This document shows, one piece after another, positions 34,655-46,069 of a stretch of 64,000 bases of DNA. Made by a program: the position numbers and the translations under genes. Under the pieces are notes generated by a model. That model was not told the origin of the DNA. It worked only from the letters and a program-made list of their open reading frames with translations, and made no database searches. This DNA is from Ryuthela nishihirai (taxonomy: Eukaryota; Arthropoda; Arachnida; Araneae; Heptathelidae): NCBI GenBank assembly GCA_038380435.1, contig JAWZYU010000007.1:85264334-85328333 (forward strand), in the 5' to 3' direction. The stretch's first letter is position 1; each line of letters starts with the position of its first letter.

Positions 34655-34890
34655 GACTATGGAGCGTGTGCAGTTACCATTCACAGCAAATTGGAGCGGT
34701 TGCGGTTAATGTTCACAGAACATTGGATCGTGTGAGCTCACAAAAACCTGGATCGTGTGGGCTCACTCACGGAAATATTGAGCGTGTGCAGTTACCGTTC
34801 ACAGCAAACTGGAGCGTGTGCAGAAACTGCACACGCTCCAGTTTGCTGTGACGGTAACTGGAGCGTGTACAGTTGCTGTACACGCTCCAG
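34655..34890. repeat. Short tandem repeat cluster with two near-perfect hairpins
   Basis: A unit like GGAGCGTGTGCAGTTACCGT with TCACAGCAAACT recurs about six times. At 34800-34850 two exact 24 bp arms flank the loop AAA, and the pairing continues outward with one bulged base. At 34858-34890 exact 15 bp arms (CTGGAGCGTGTACAG) flank TTG. No gene. Confidence 0.93.
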
Positions 34891-34926
34891 ATATTTTTCT
34901 TGAATTCTGTAATCACCTGACACAAA

Positions 34927-35011
34927 GGTTGCCAGATCGCTGATTTCTAAAAAAAAATCGTTGCCAGATATTTTTTCTGAATTCTGTAATCCACCACAGT
35001 GTTCGGATACT
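34927..35011. repeat. Direct repeat, right copy (~90 bp)
   Basis: Partner of 34222-34308. Part of the unit (TTGAATTCTGTAATCACC) also appears just upstream at 34898-34917. Confidence 0.85.
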
Positions 35012-35295
35012 TTTTTGAGCGACTGTACACTGCAATGGAAATCCATCTTTTCCCTTTGCTGCTCGGTTTTTTAGATCCGGGTTTATGTGATGAATGTGAA
35101 ATGCCCATTTTGAAATCAATCATTTCAAATCGAAGAGAATATTCTTCGTCATTTTTCCAAATTTGAAGCTTTCTAAATGCGGAAATTAAAACTAATAAAT
35201 GATGTGGATAATGCGAATGCTGTTCATTAGTAAGCATCCATCCCAGAAAGACTCATATATGTTTTAAAACAGAGTAGTTACCTTTTTCCCTTCTA

Positions 35296-35717
35296 TGGGA
35301 TTGGGTTGTTACATCTCTGAGTGATACTTTTTTTGCACACAATGGACTAAACTGCCAGGTCACAAGGACCCTAAAGGTTCAGAGAAAGTTGTGGAAGGGA
35401 TTTCACAGGACCGATGCTAAGAGAAAGGCTGAAGCCTCCAGTCAAGATCATCCAGCATGTTCTTTAATGTGCGCAGTGTGTGGCTGTCTTGCACACGAGA
35501 CCACGGCTTAACATCCTACCCGATGGACGGCAGCCTTTCCAAGTCCTTCGGTGTCCCTCTACTGAACGAAGGTATGGCGGGGAGCTAAAGTAAATACGAA
35601 GGTATGGCGGGAACGAAGGTACTCGCGGAGATAAATCTAAACGCTGGTGTAGGTGGGACTTGAACCTAGGAACTGCAGATTACAAGCCTGGCGCGCTCCC
35701 GACTGAGACGCCTCTAA
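35296..35717 (-). mobile_element. SINE-I copy, full length but diverged
   Basis: All blocks from the tail (GGGTTGTTACATCTCTGAG) to the head (CGCGCTCCCGACTGAGACGC) are present. A local triplication of GAACGAAGGTATGGCGGG-like sequence lies at 35563-35625. Confidence 0.88.
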
Positions 35718-37078
35718 AATACGTCGAAATTTCATAGAATTACACTAGGTTTGAATGCCATTTCATAAAAATTGTAATTTTCTGCAATTTCCTTTACTTT
35801 TATAGGGAATTCTTTTATTACGAATCTTACTTTCAATCTCGTGTTATCTTATATTTATCTCGTGACCTATTATCTCTTTATTATAAAAAAAATCAGTTTG
35901 AAACGTTCTGTGCTTATTTAGCGTTCAATTATAAATTCAATACATTTATTTTAAAATTCAAACTTACAAATTACTCTTAATATAAGTTTAAAAATATTTT
36001 TCCCACAATCCCCTAGAGGCAGCTGCCTGCTCTGTTTATCTTCCTAGATTACGTTGCATTTAAACGCAAACTCGTTCCAAGAGGAAATACAAACTTGATT
36101 TCAGTTTCTAAATGTAACCATAGTACAGTGTTATTTTCTCATTTGAGCGATATTTGAATAAGCTTTATCATTTATGCTTCAAAAAAACCAACGCTCTTGA
36201 TGTGCTTATATAAACACCTACTGCATCTACCATTCCTACTCAGCTATTCCAAGAACTTAACATTTAAATCACAATGACAAAACTATCTGGAAACTGGCAT
36301 TGTCATCCAGCAAGTGGTGCGGTTAACATTTCGTTTTTATTGTGACCCGTAAATACATGGGTTAGTCCAGGCAACTGGAAATTAGAGTCTGGTTTCTTGT
36401 TGACCTGCAGGGCTTGTCTGCGCTAGTCCTCAACTTCTGACAGACAAATATCTGGTTGTCAGTTAAGCAACAATAGCGCGTGTGGCTGAGTATGTGGGAG
36501 GGCTGCATCCGTTGTCAAGGCGACAGCCTATGAGGACAAAATGCATCAGTGGAATCAGATTACGACCTTAGGGTAGGAGATCTGTTTCCTGCAGCAGTGA
36601 AGAAGTCGTCTTTTGGAGAAGCGTAACCCACAATTTGTACGTGTTTCTGAGGTAAACGCCCGGTAGTGCAATGGTTAGCTTGTTTCGCTGAGGCTACTGT
36701 GGACTTGGGTTGGATGCAGAGACAAGACACAATTATTGACGTAGAAGTCTTTTGTAGGAGGCAGTGGCTTAGCCCGAGACTATCAGACTAACTCGACATA
36801 TTTCATAAGATCGTAGGTGAACGACCTGCCAGTCATCCTATGATCTATGAATGAGAACAGCGGAAACCTCAACTGTGCAGTCTCATAGTCTAACTAGTGC
36901 CCTACTAGGAAGGATGGTAGAGGAATATTGGGTGAACAAATTTTTTTCTTTGAATTAGAGCGATGTTAAAGGGTCTCCACAAGAAATCACTTCGATTTTT
37001 GACACACAAATCTCTTTAATACAAAGCAATTATTGGTGGAGAAGCAAGATTTAATTGGCTTTGATTGCGATCTTTAAA
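35718..37078. other. Unannotated stretch with a possible tRNA-like remnant
   Basis: At 36659-36722 GCCCGGTAGTGCAATGGTTA and GGGTTGGATGC look like weak A and B boxes of another tRNA-derived repeat. No gene recognised. Confidence 0.3.
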
Positions 37079-37255
37079 TGGCCAATGTCTTAATGTCATA
37101 TCCGAGGGACGACGGCCTTAGTGCATTGGCGTTCCATTTCTCAACGAAGGAGCAACGATAATTAAGGAAAGAAATTATCAACGATCACTTTGGAACTCGA
37201 TCCTCTGAACATCGAAATACGAGTCTGGTTTGATATCAACTGAACCAACCCCAGT
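37079..37255 (-). mobile_element. SINE-I remnant, heavily decayed
   Basis: GTCTTAATGTCATATCCGAG, GACGACGGCC and the Thr-like head region ATACGAGTCTGG keep SINE-I order. Confidence 0.5.
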
Positions 37256-38675
37256 ACATTTATTTATACTACTAAAACTGTGTAGCAAAAAAAATCAATT
37301 TCTCTAATCTAAAAAAAAATTCTTTATGATATATGTCAGGCTAGAGGCCTTTTTAAATTTTTTTTTTGTTCGGGTTTTGTATGTTATTTTGGATTTCACC
37401 AAAATGGGCATATGCTACGTGGGAGGCCCTCTGTCCCAGCATCTGGAGAGTAATTGAAGTAGCAGTGCCCGGAGGGGACGGAGGTCACCCCACTGCTCGC
37501 GGACGCCCCAGATGGTCAGACGGAGAGAGAAAGAGAAAGGGTTGGCAACGAGGAAGAGAGAGCCAGTCGAGGAACGAACCCGTGCGGGCGAAAAATTGTA
37601 AAGCTGGGAAATGCCGACTGGTAATAACGGCATTGAGCTCTGTGAATACAGCTGAACAGGCATAGTAAGCTGGTGGTGTTGTAATCTATGTAATTGAGCA
37701 TATGTCCTTGTCCATCAAGCATGTTTGGAAGGTTCAATAAATATTTGTTATTTTAAAGTAAAGGCTGAAGTTGAACCAATTTATTGGGGAGGAGTCTCAG
37801 TATTGAGTCCCAGCAATTGTGATAAAACCGTTGATTTTATCTGAAAAACTCTTTCACCCGTCGCGTATTGCGATCGAACCGAGGGGACATTCCTAAGTGG
37901 TCCCAACAGACAAACAAACGAAGAAGTAACATCAGAATATATATATATTTTTTTCATTTTGCACAAACGAACTTTGACCCATTTACAGTTTTATGGTCTC
38001 TGTCTCAATCACCACATGTTTCAATGAACTTGTTCCACCAATGAATAAGAGTCTATACTCCAAAATGGCGTTTCATGTAATCATTTTTTACAACTCTCAT
38101 CATTTCCAAAGAAATGGCGATGCCTTATGTTTTTTAAAGAACTAACTGCTCTGAATTTCACTCTCTGTGCAGGTTGAGACGTGCGTAGGCTTTCATGCGG
38201 TTGTTTCACTAGAAAAACTCTGCATAAGAACGTTCAAAAGTACAACTGACTAAAGAATTATATTACTTTGGTTAAAATAATACCCAATGGAATTTAACAT
38301 ACGAAAAGATATTTTGACAAAAAGAAGTGTTAAAAATTTGGTATATTATCGATATCTGTGAAGTATCGGATCGTACTGACCCCGAGCATAATATTAAAAA
38401 CCCCAATGAAAGCAAGTAGAAAAAAAATAGAAATAAATATAAAATATCCTACAGAAGCAATGATTCGGTAGTAATAATAAAAGTCACATAATATGATAAT
38501 AAATATCTCTACTGATAAAAGGTCAACAAATGAAAAATTTTCCTGGTCAAATAGACCCGAACGCAACAGCAAGGTTAAGCGGTTACTTAGTAGGGAGAGA
38601 GAACGAATCCCTTTTGTAGCCTAGTGATTAAATGTTGCATGAATAAGATACCACTGAGCACCATTAATCCTACTT
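37256..38675. other. Unannotated stretch with a GC-richer island
   Basis: 37430-37600 is GC-richer than its surroundings and is open on both strands (37366-37665 plus, 37415-37663 minus), with no recognised motif. AATAAA at 37737 could be a polyadenylation signal. A retroelement LTR is possible but unsupported. Confidence 0.3.
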
Positions 38676-39011
38676 TAGGGTTGGGTTGGTGGCTAAATGG
38701 ACAGGTCGCAAGGACCCCGAAGGCTCAGAGAAGGTTGGGAGAGGGGACCCACTGGAACAGCTGTTGGGAGACAGATGGTACCTCGCTTCAAGGCTACCAA
38801 GCGTGTTCTTTAACGTGAACAGGGTATGGCTCTTCCGCACACGGACCCACGGCTTTACGTCCATCCGACGGACGGCGGCCTTTCCAAGCCCATTGGTGTC
38901 CCCTACTGACTGTGGGCGGGGCGGGGTGTTTTGCGGAGATAAATATCAACACTGACCCAGCTGGGACTCGAACCTGGGAACTGCAGATTGCGAGCCTGGC
39001 GCCGTACTCCG
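38676..39011 (-). mobile_element. SINE-I copy with deletion near the tail
   Basis: GGGTTGGGTTGGTGGCTAAA shows that the CTCTGAGCGGCAC block has been lost. The remainder up to GCAGATTGCGAGCCTGGCGC is well preserved. Confidence 0.92.
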
Positions 39012-39214
39012 ATATACTTTGTGGAGGGATTCTTCCCTGATCCGTCCATAGCTTCGCCCCTGTCAGAAGTATTCCCATAGTCTGTATATATAATTGCAAA
39101 TAGGAATAAATGCCAGTGTCAACTTCTAATTTGTACAATGGAGATTTGCTTATACTCAGCGAGAACACCGAAGCACGGGCGTGAAAGCCATTGAACCCGT
39201 GGAATCATCTAAAA

Positions 39215-39420
39215 CAGTGGTTCTCATCCTTTTATGCTTCACGTACCCCCTTGGAAATGTGTAACTGGCGTACTCCTTGTATAGATAGATAAAACTATAG
39301 TTATAGTATAACAATGGGAATAAAATAAAACATATATATATAATATATATCTAGCGACCTTTGAGCTCTCACGGTGAACTCCAAAAATTTGTACCGCGTA
39401 CCCCACATTGAGAACCCCTA
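39215..39420. mobile_element. hAT-type MITE, copy 2
   Basis: Ends CAGTGGTTCTCATCC and CATTGAGAACCCCTA, flanked by ATCTAAAA (39207-39214) and ATCTAAAG (39421-39428). The interior matches 11302-11503 with an extra TA-rich stretch in the middle. Confidence 0.87.
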
Positions 39421-39787
39421 ATCTAAAGGTTAAATATCATGCAGAGCTAAAAAATAGTTTGTAGATACCAATTGCGGCCGACACGACAATCACTTAAATG
39501 CAAAACTTTCATCTGTCTCCTGAAAACTGATGAGAGGAGAAATAATCCTTGTTTATGAATTATTGACAGTTTGTTGACTGATGTAGGGACGATACTGATT
39601 ACCATTTACGTTCAAAGAAGTGGAATCAGCTCAATTTAGAAGTCGAGACGTAATTTTTATCAGTGACATAGGCTTTGTAACATTGGCAACTGTTGCATAG
39701 CATGAGTGGGAACTGGATTGGTTATGAGATTGTGTAGAAGATGCTTGGAGAGTCTCGTAGATCACAGATTTATTTATAGTTGAGTTG

Positions 39788-40125
39788 GGTTGTTTATTTC
39801 TGAGTAGCACACATTGGGCAAAATGGACAGGTCACAAACACCCAAGGGCTCAGAGAAGTTGTTTGAAGGGGATCCTGGTGGCCTTCAGGGATGGAGGCAT
39901 CTCGCCAAGGCCCTCCAGAGTATTCTTTAAAAGGCATAGGATATGGCTCTCCTGTAAATGAGGCCACGCTTACAATCGTACGGTGGGCTTTTCGAGCGTC
40001 GAGGGCACCGAGGGCAGTGTGTGTTTAGAGGGGGGGGGGGGCGTTGCGGAGATAAATTTCAATTCCTGCACAGTTGGGATTCCAACCCGGAAACTTCAGA
40101 TTAGGAACCTGACGGTGATTAACCT
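39788..40125 (-). mobile_element. SINE-I copy, old
   Basis: GGTTGTTTATTTCTGAGTAG, GGCAAAATGGACAGGTCACA and GAGATAAATTTCAATTCCTG keep family order with many changes. A run of about 10 G lies at 40031-40042. Confidence 0.8.
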
Positions 40126-41248
40126 ATCCATTGACAGTTGATTGACAAGTTGCTGATCAATGATCTCTAAGCTGTCAACTGCGCAGTCTCAGAGTCTCTC
40201 CCCTCAAGCCACGCCTAAGCCACCAACGTCTATCGATGTAGGAGTCGAAATCCATTTGAATGTATACCGTACCGGAATTCCTATACGTGGAAGTAGCGAA
40301 AACGAAAAATGCGCCTTACATTTTAAAGATTTTAACAAATAATTAAAATAATTTTCTAAACAAACCAGGTAGCAACTTACCTCGAAGTTCAGTTAGCACC
40401 TTTCGCTCTCCGGTTCTGTCGTTTCAGATTTCTTAATTCCTAAAATCTAGTTCCTCTTTCTCTAATAGAAATATCTCTCTTCATCTTTGAAGCTTGCATT
40501 TGATGCCATACTTGAAATTAATCTACAATTTTTAGACGTTGGATAGATAGGTGTATTGATTTCTATACTTTAAATGATACTGTGAAAAAAAAAGTCTGTT
40601 TTTTTCTCTGACGAAATTCTTATTCAATTACACTGATCAAGCTTTCATTGCGAAAAATAAGAGACTTCGTGCAATACCAGAAAAAGTCACTTCTACTCTG
40701 AAAGATAAATGTTTCGCATAACAGTTCTTACAAGATTCGAATGAAGCAACAACTACAAATTGCATGCGAAAATGAAGATCAGATCCGCCTGGGAATGAAA
40801 AAAAACAACAAGAAATTCATCTTTAACAACGATCACGATTTATTCGAGCCTTGACTCCACCTAGAAGTAGTAGGACTAAGCTTAGAAAGAATACTTGGAT
40901 GGAGGAAGTCGAAACCAGTCAGGGCGTGGATTCCGACATCTGTTTGGCCTGCTTTTGTACAATTGGTCTGCCTGTGGAACGATTTCAGATCTCGACATCC
41001 TTTCCAGCTTGTCATTTCTTTCAGTGATATAACTTTACAGCGGAAGTTTTCAAATTGTCTCACTATGGCCAAAGACAGAAATTTTTCTGTGCTGTAATAA
41101 CGTCACGACAAATTCTTAGAGTCGCAGTTTCGTGCTATTCAAGAGAGAATTCTAATAGAGCAGTTGCATATCTTCGATAACGGGGCAATTATACGCATGC
41201 AATGATTCCCTGCTTTAGCTGTCTTTATATAATATTTTTATATAATAT
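40126..41248. other. Unannotated stretch
   Basis: No gene recognised. The minus frame at 40833-41072 and the plus-strand reading PAFVQLVCLWNDF over the same bases might be a LINE C-terminus remnant, but this is too weak to call. Confidence 0.35.
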
Positions 41249-41445
41249 ACCGAGTGGTTAGTAATTTTGGCTACTGATCAAAGGGAGATGGGTTCGAGCC
41301 CCAGGTACGGTATGGATTGTGTGTTGTTTTTCTGCTGAGGTCCACGCCTTCCTCATAATCTTTTATTATAGCGTATAAACTGACAGGATCCTGTCAGACC
41401 TCTGTAGTAATCAACTGCTTGGGGAAATATTTGTTTTATTTTTAT
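41249..41445 (+). mobile_element. SINE-II copy, diverged
   Basis: ACCGAGTGGTTAGTAATTTT, GGTTCGAGCCCC and TGACAGGATCCTGTCAGACC show head, B box and body. The tail is T-rich. Confidence 0.82.
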
Positions 41446-41607
41446 TTCCCTCTTCTAGCTGCCTTTTTCAAATTCTTCTTCTTTCTTTCTCCTTTTTTGA
41501 AAAACTCGTTAATATACCAGTTTAATATTTTTTCGCCTTTGTCTCAGCTATTAATGTTTCGAAAACGGGGCAGTCTCCTATCCCCCCTCCCCCTTAGATA
41601 TAAAGTG

Positions 41608-42360
41608 ACGAGGGGTTGACTTAGTTGGTAACGCGCCATACCACGGCCATATTCGTGATTGCAGTTGTCAGGTTTGAGTTCCAAATGCATCAGCTTTGAG
41701 TTTAATCTCTGCTAACTCCCAGGGGCGGGGGTGGCTCAGTCGGTAGCGCGCCAGGCTCGTAATCTGTAGTTCCCAGGTTCGAGTCCCAACTGGGTTAGTG
41801 TTGAGATTTATCTCCGCAAAATTCCCCGCCCTGCCCTCGGTCAATAGGGGACACCGATGCGCTTGGAAAGGCCGCCGTCCGTCGGATGGGACGTTAAGCC
41901 GTGGTCCCGTGTACGGGAGAGACATACCCTATGCACGTTAAAGAACACGCTGGATGGCCTTGACGGGAGACTACCATCTGTCTCCCAACAGCTGTTCCAG
42001 TGGGTCCCCTTCCCCAACCTTCTCTGAGCCTTCGGAGTCCATGTGGCCTGACCATTTAGCCCATGGTGTGCAAAAAAGTGCCGCTCAGAGGTAAAACAAC
42101 CCAACCCAACTTGTTAACTCCCAAATCTCCCCTCGAAGAGAAAGGAAAAAAACAACGGGCTTGAAAAGGCTGACATCTGCCGGATGAGACATAAAGCTGT
42201 GGCACCGTGTGCGGGAGAGTCATACACGTTAAAGAACACGACTTAATCTTAATCTTAACGGGAGGCTATTATCTGTCTCCTAGCAGCTGCTCAGTGGATC
42301 TCCTTCTCTGAGCCCTTCGAACCTTGCTATTTAGCTTATCGTGCTCGTAATAGTACCGCT
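41608..42360 (+). mobile_element. Older SINE-I copy split by a younger SINE-I
   Basis: The head (GGGGTTGACTTAGTTGGTAA to CAGGTTTGAGTTCC, 41612-41682) and the body (GGGCTTGAAAAGGCTGACAT to the GTACCGCT-like tail block, 42148-42352) are interrupted by the complete element at 41722-42112. The host copy is far more diverged than the insert. Confidence 0.8.
41722..42112 (+). mobile_element. SINE-I copy, full length, nested
   Basis: GGGGCGGGGGTGGCTCAGTC starts it, with B box GGTTCGAGTCCC and tail AAACAACCCAACCCAAC. TAACTCCCA at 41713-41721 and 42115-42123 (GCTAACTCCCA against GTTAACTCCCA) forms the target-site duplication inside the older SINE. Confidence 0.93.
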
Positions 42361-42410
42361 AGTGGTAATAATAAGGTCAATAACAACAATCATTCATTCA
42401 AAAACTCAAC

Positions 42411-42557
42411 GCCGTAGTAGAAGGCCTGTGAGGATGGCGGGAACTCAGTAAGAAAACAACCATCCATACCGTAATCCGGGTTCGAACCCAGGTCCCTTGG
42501 AAAAGTGGGGAGATTTGATCATCAACCAAGAACCTTAACTACTCGGCCACGGGGCGG
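42411..42557 (-). mobile_element. SINE-II copy, diverged
   Basis: Reverse of the head is AACTACTCGGCCACGGGGCG with B box complement GGTTCGAACCCAGG. The tail half is lost, and about 20 extra bases sit in the anticodon-arm region. Confidence 0.8.
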
Positions 42558-42599
42558 TTATATTAATATGAGTAGTAGGAAATTTCTTATAACTCTATA

Positions 42600-43290
42600 T
42601 TATGTGTGGGTGTACTCGGTTCTACATTATGGAATTTGTTATTGGGTGTTGCTTAGGGCATAACATTCATAATTTAACCATTGTTCATAGAAAAATTTTA
42701 GGCTTGTTTTTTGTTCCAGTTATATCTTTCCTGTATACACGTTATACTCTTTTAGAGCTATTAGGCAGATCTATATGTATAAAGTGATGTTATTTTTATT
42801 CAGAATTGGACATTGGTTACCTACAAAAGAAATTGATTACAATATAAAAAAAAGGGTTCTTATTTATATTCCACTGGTTAAAAAAATCTATTTTTCAGAC
42901 ATTTCGTTTTTATTGGTCCGAAATTATTTTACTGTGTACGATATGAGAATGGAGAAAAGCCCTCGTGTCTTCAAAAATAAAATTCGCAGTGTAATATGTC
43001 ATTCTACTAACTTAGTCAGAACATTTTGGTTACTGTGTTCTTAGCTAGATTGTGTCAAATGTAATTTTTATGTAATAGAAAGTATGTTAGGTTCACTTCG
43101 TACTTATTGCTGCTTCTAAAGTTTTAAGAATTTTATTTCTTTCTGAAATCTGGACGAGCTACGTTCTCTTTGTTTGCAGCTTTGCTTTTTTTGTTTATCT
43201 TGTTTGTTCTATATATGAATGCGTTTTGTATATTTCTTTGAATTCTTTGAATAAATGTTCTTTATATTAAATTTAAATTAAATTAAAAAT
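42600..43290 (+). pseudogene. LINE reverse transcriptase, C-terminal remnant
   Basis: Overlapping frames read NLTIVHRKILGLFFVP, YTRYTLLEL and KKIYFSDISFLLVRNYF, then SPRVFKNKIRS. These resemble the region after the RT thumb in Jockey/CR1-type LINEs. The 3' end is A/T-rich with AATAAA at 43250. Frameshifts near 42770 break it. Clade uncertain. Confidence 0.6.
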
Positions 43291-43805
43291 TAAAACAGGT
43301 GTAAAATGTTTTTTCAGATTAATAAATAAATATAAATAACATGCTTCCGAAACGAAAAAAACTTAAAAATTCAAGATTATGTTTCTTAAGCACTTTTGAT
43401 TACCAGTGTTATATTTACACCAAATTTTGCTCCAGCTAAGAATATGGGTACTTTAATTATTTCAACATTGCATTAGAAATGTAAAATGCTGCAATAGACG
43501 TCTGAAAGAGACGTTATCCGCTAAAGATTGAGGAGCGAATACTATAGAGAATAAATTATAAAACAAAACGCTTAGCACCATAATTTTTAAGATAAATTCC
43601 TTTTTTCCGTTGTCTGACAAATAAATGATTACACTAAAAAAGTTCCATGATCCGATGACAGTATGTCACGCAAATGTGGCGACTAATTTCCGGTTTGTAA
43701 CTTCTGAAAGAGAAAAGATTGATGGAGACCATCAAAGACAAAAGAGATGTTGCGAAATGCAAAGAGATAAGAAATAATGGATTCTGAAACTTCTTTCTAG
43801 CTTAC
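43291..43805. other. Putative intron flank, unannotated
   Basis: AT-rich sequence downstream (on the minus strand) of the RhoGEF-like exon. Nothing recognised apart from the exon's donor site GTAAG at 43801-43805. Confidence 0.5.
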
Positions 43806-43988
43806 CACATCGACAAAGACATCTCCAATCTTCTGTTTGGTGTCCCAGTTGGCGAGTCGTTGTTTCAATACTTCGAGGAAAGCATCATGGTGGCTCAGGA
43901 TTTCCGGTATCTGGTAGAAGATCTCATCCACTTGACTGCTTTCAATCACTCCCGCATAATCGGGGCTTTTAAGAGGCTTCATATACTT
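43806..43988 (-). CDS. Putative single exon of a RhoGEF (DH domain) gene
   Basis: Sixty-one codons (183 bases, phase 0 at both ends) lie between an acceptor-like TTATCTTTAATCCTCCAG and a donor GTAAG. The peptide begins KYMKPLKSPDYAGVIESS and continues QVDEIFYQIPEILSHHDAFL, then EVLKQRLANW and GDVFVDV. The Y..PL, then IF..IPEI..HH..FL pattern is characteristic of the first conserved region of Dbl-homology domains, which activate Rho-family GTPases at membranes or the cytoskeleton. No stop or frameshift is present and codon use is not repeat-like, so this is likely a real host exon. I cannot say which RhoGEF; something near ARHGEF17 or ARHGEF10 is a guess. Other exons must lie outside or far away; the exon at 61443-61756 is on the same strand and upstream. 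Confidence 0.72.
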
Positions 43989-44108
43989 CTGGAGGATTAA
44001 AGATAAGTCCATTTCAATCATATATCGAATAATAGGAAGAACAGAAAATAATTAAATGTAGATCATCGTATATCGTGTGTAACGTAGAAGTCAACTCCGC
44101 ATATAAAT

Positions 44109-44497
44109 GGGGCGGGGGTGGCTCAGTCGGTAGCGCACCAGGCTCGTAATCTGTAGTTCCCAGGTTCGAGTCCCAGCTGGGTCAGCGTTAAGATTTATCT
44201 CCGCAAAAATTCCCCGCACTGCCCACGGTCTGTAGGGGACACCGATGGGCTTGGAAAGGCCGCCGTCCGTCGGATGGGACGTTAAGCCGTAGCCCCGTGT
44301 GCGGGAGAGACATACCCTGTGCACGTTAAAGAACACGCTGGATGGCCTTGACGGGAGGCTACTATCTGTCTCCCAACAGCTGTTCCAGTGGGTCCCCTCC
44401 CCCAACCTTCTCTGAGCCTTCGGGGTCCATGTGGTCTGGTCATTTAGCCCATGGTGTGCAAAAAAGTGCCGCTCAGAGGTAAAACAACCCAACCCAA
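44109..44497 (+). mobile_element. SINE-I copy, full length, young
   Basis: It is complete from GGGGCGGGGGTGGCTCAGTC to AACAACCCAACCCAA. The 12 bp target-site duplication CCGCATATAAAT is exact at 44097-44108 and 44498-44509. Its antisense strand is open over 142 codons (44519-44091). Confidence 0.96.
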
Positions 44498-44509
44498 CCG
44501 CATATAAAT

Positions 44510-45071
44510 TGATTTCCATTATCTTTTTAAATTGGAAATTTGTTCTTAATTATATAAAGTCTACAATATTTTCAATTGTTTTCTATAACTTGTGTAATGA
44601 CGTATTTACCAAGTAACAATTTCGGAAGCTCTGGGGATGGTAGTGGTGATAATGGTGTTTGTTGTCAGACGATATCTACTATTATTCATTGAACCTCTTG
44701 TAGTCCCCCAGTAATCATTGAGTTGCACTCTGTGATTAGCAAATTTTCTACATGTGCCAGCAAGTCGTAAACCAGTCAATTCGAAAGTGGTTTTCTTGTT
44801 TTTATCAAGATGTGTGCAAAAGTGGCCGAAAAATGAACGATAACTGGATGAAACATTCGAAATCAAAGAAGAATCTAAATGTTAGTGAAATATATAATAG
44901 GCTTCCAGACGGTTGAGTGAACACTTATCTCAAGAAATAAACAGCTATTGAATGAATTGAGAAAGCTTCAAAGCGAGGGTCATTACCAGAATGTGTTGGC
45001 TAAGAAGATATTTGTAACGAGATTAAAAGGATTTAGAAATATTAAGTAAATTAAAATAAGTGTAAATAAAG
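44510..45071. other. Unannotated stretch
   Basis: The minus-strand frame 44606-44866 has no known motif. No repeat recognised. Confidence 0.45.
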
Positions 45072-45075
45072 TTAA

Positions 45076-45604
45076 CCCTTTCACGACCAAGGGAAACATT
45101 TTTCCCATTTTAAAATTGGTGATTGTCGTATTTAATTATAACCTTATCTGCATTTTTTATACAGAATGTCAAAATAGAACGTATGCCGAACGTAATTACG
45201 TAAACGGGAACGTTTAGAAAACAGAAACAGAACTGTCAAGACGCATAATATATGTACTATGGTGCAATGTCCATCTTTGCCTCACTACCAAAAGAAATTG
45301 CTTCGCCGAATATCATAATTAGCACATCATTTTGTATAGTAATTTTATTTCAGAATTTTGTATTATTTTAGTTAACATTTTGTTCTAATAAACCAATAAA
45401 TAAAAGACATTGCATAATAATCCTAACTATAATTTGTGTTACCTTTATAGTCCATTGGGAAAAATATTTCCCATAAAATTCCAAAAAAACTACACATTGT
45501 TATGTATTTTTCTTATGTTTTTTATTTATTTTACGTCTAAACAAACTAAAATAAACAGTTACATACTAATATTTACTCTTAGAAACCTTATGGTCCTGAA
45601 AGGG
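45076..45604. mobile_element. piggyBac-type MITE
   Basis: Termini CCCTTTCACGACCAAGGGAA and, in reverse at the right end, CCCTTTCAGGACCATAAGG are inverted. They are flanked exactly by TTAA (45072-45075 and 45605-45608), the piggyBac target site. Inner GGGAAACATTTTTCCC and GGGAAAAATATTTCCC palindromes lie near each end. The interior is non-coding. Confidence 0.87.
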
Positions 45605-45608
45605 TTAA

Positions 45609-46069
45609 CAGTTTGTATTTTAATCTAAGCTGTAATTTACGAATAATTTGTGTATTAATATTGCTTTTGAAGAGAAAAAGAATGAGTGTAAAATAAATGA
45701 TTTTAATATAATTGATTCCGAATTTGTATACGACACCAGTTTTTGCAAGTGAGGAAGTGATTTAAATTAAGTTGAAGAAAACATAAGGAATGCAAAAAAA
45801 ATTGGCTATTTTTAAACGCTTTTAAAAATTTTTAAATGTAAATCCATATATTATTATGTGAACAAGAATATGGATAAAAGGAAATGTGATCCAGCTTTAA
45901 AATTTTTCGAAATCGATCAGGTAGAGCTAGTTGATTAACAAAGGAACAAATAACATTAAATGCATGCAAGCTATTTTTGTTCGAGCAGAGATGGTCGAAT
46001 TCCACTTAAGATTTATGAATATTGATTTTGCCTTATTAGCATTTTACAGACAACATACGTTTTTTCAAT
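45609..46069. other. Unannotated AT-rich stretch
   Basis: No gene recognised; it borders the 3' end of the next LINE. Confidence 0.45.

Noticed and set aside
37366..37665. Overlapping open frames on both strands in a GC-richer island
   Set aside because: Low-complexity basic peptide; openness on both strands suggests composition rather than coding.
40833..41072. 79-codon minus-strand frame, or LINE C-terminus on the plus strand
   Set aside because: The WNDF-like reading is too short and weak to assign.
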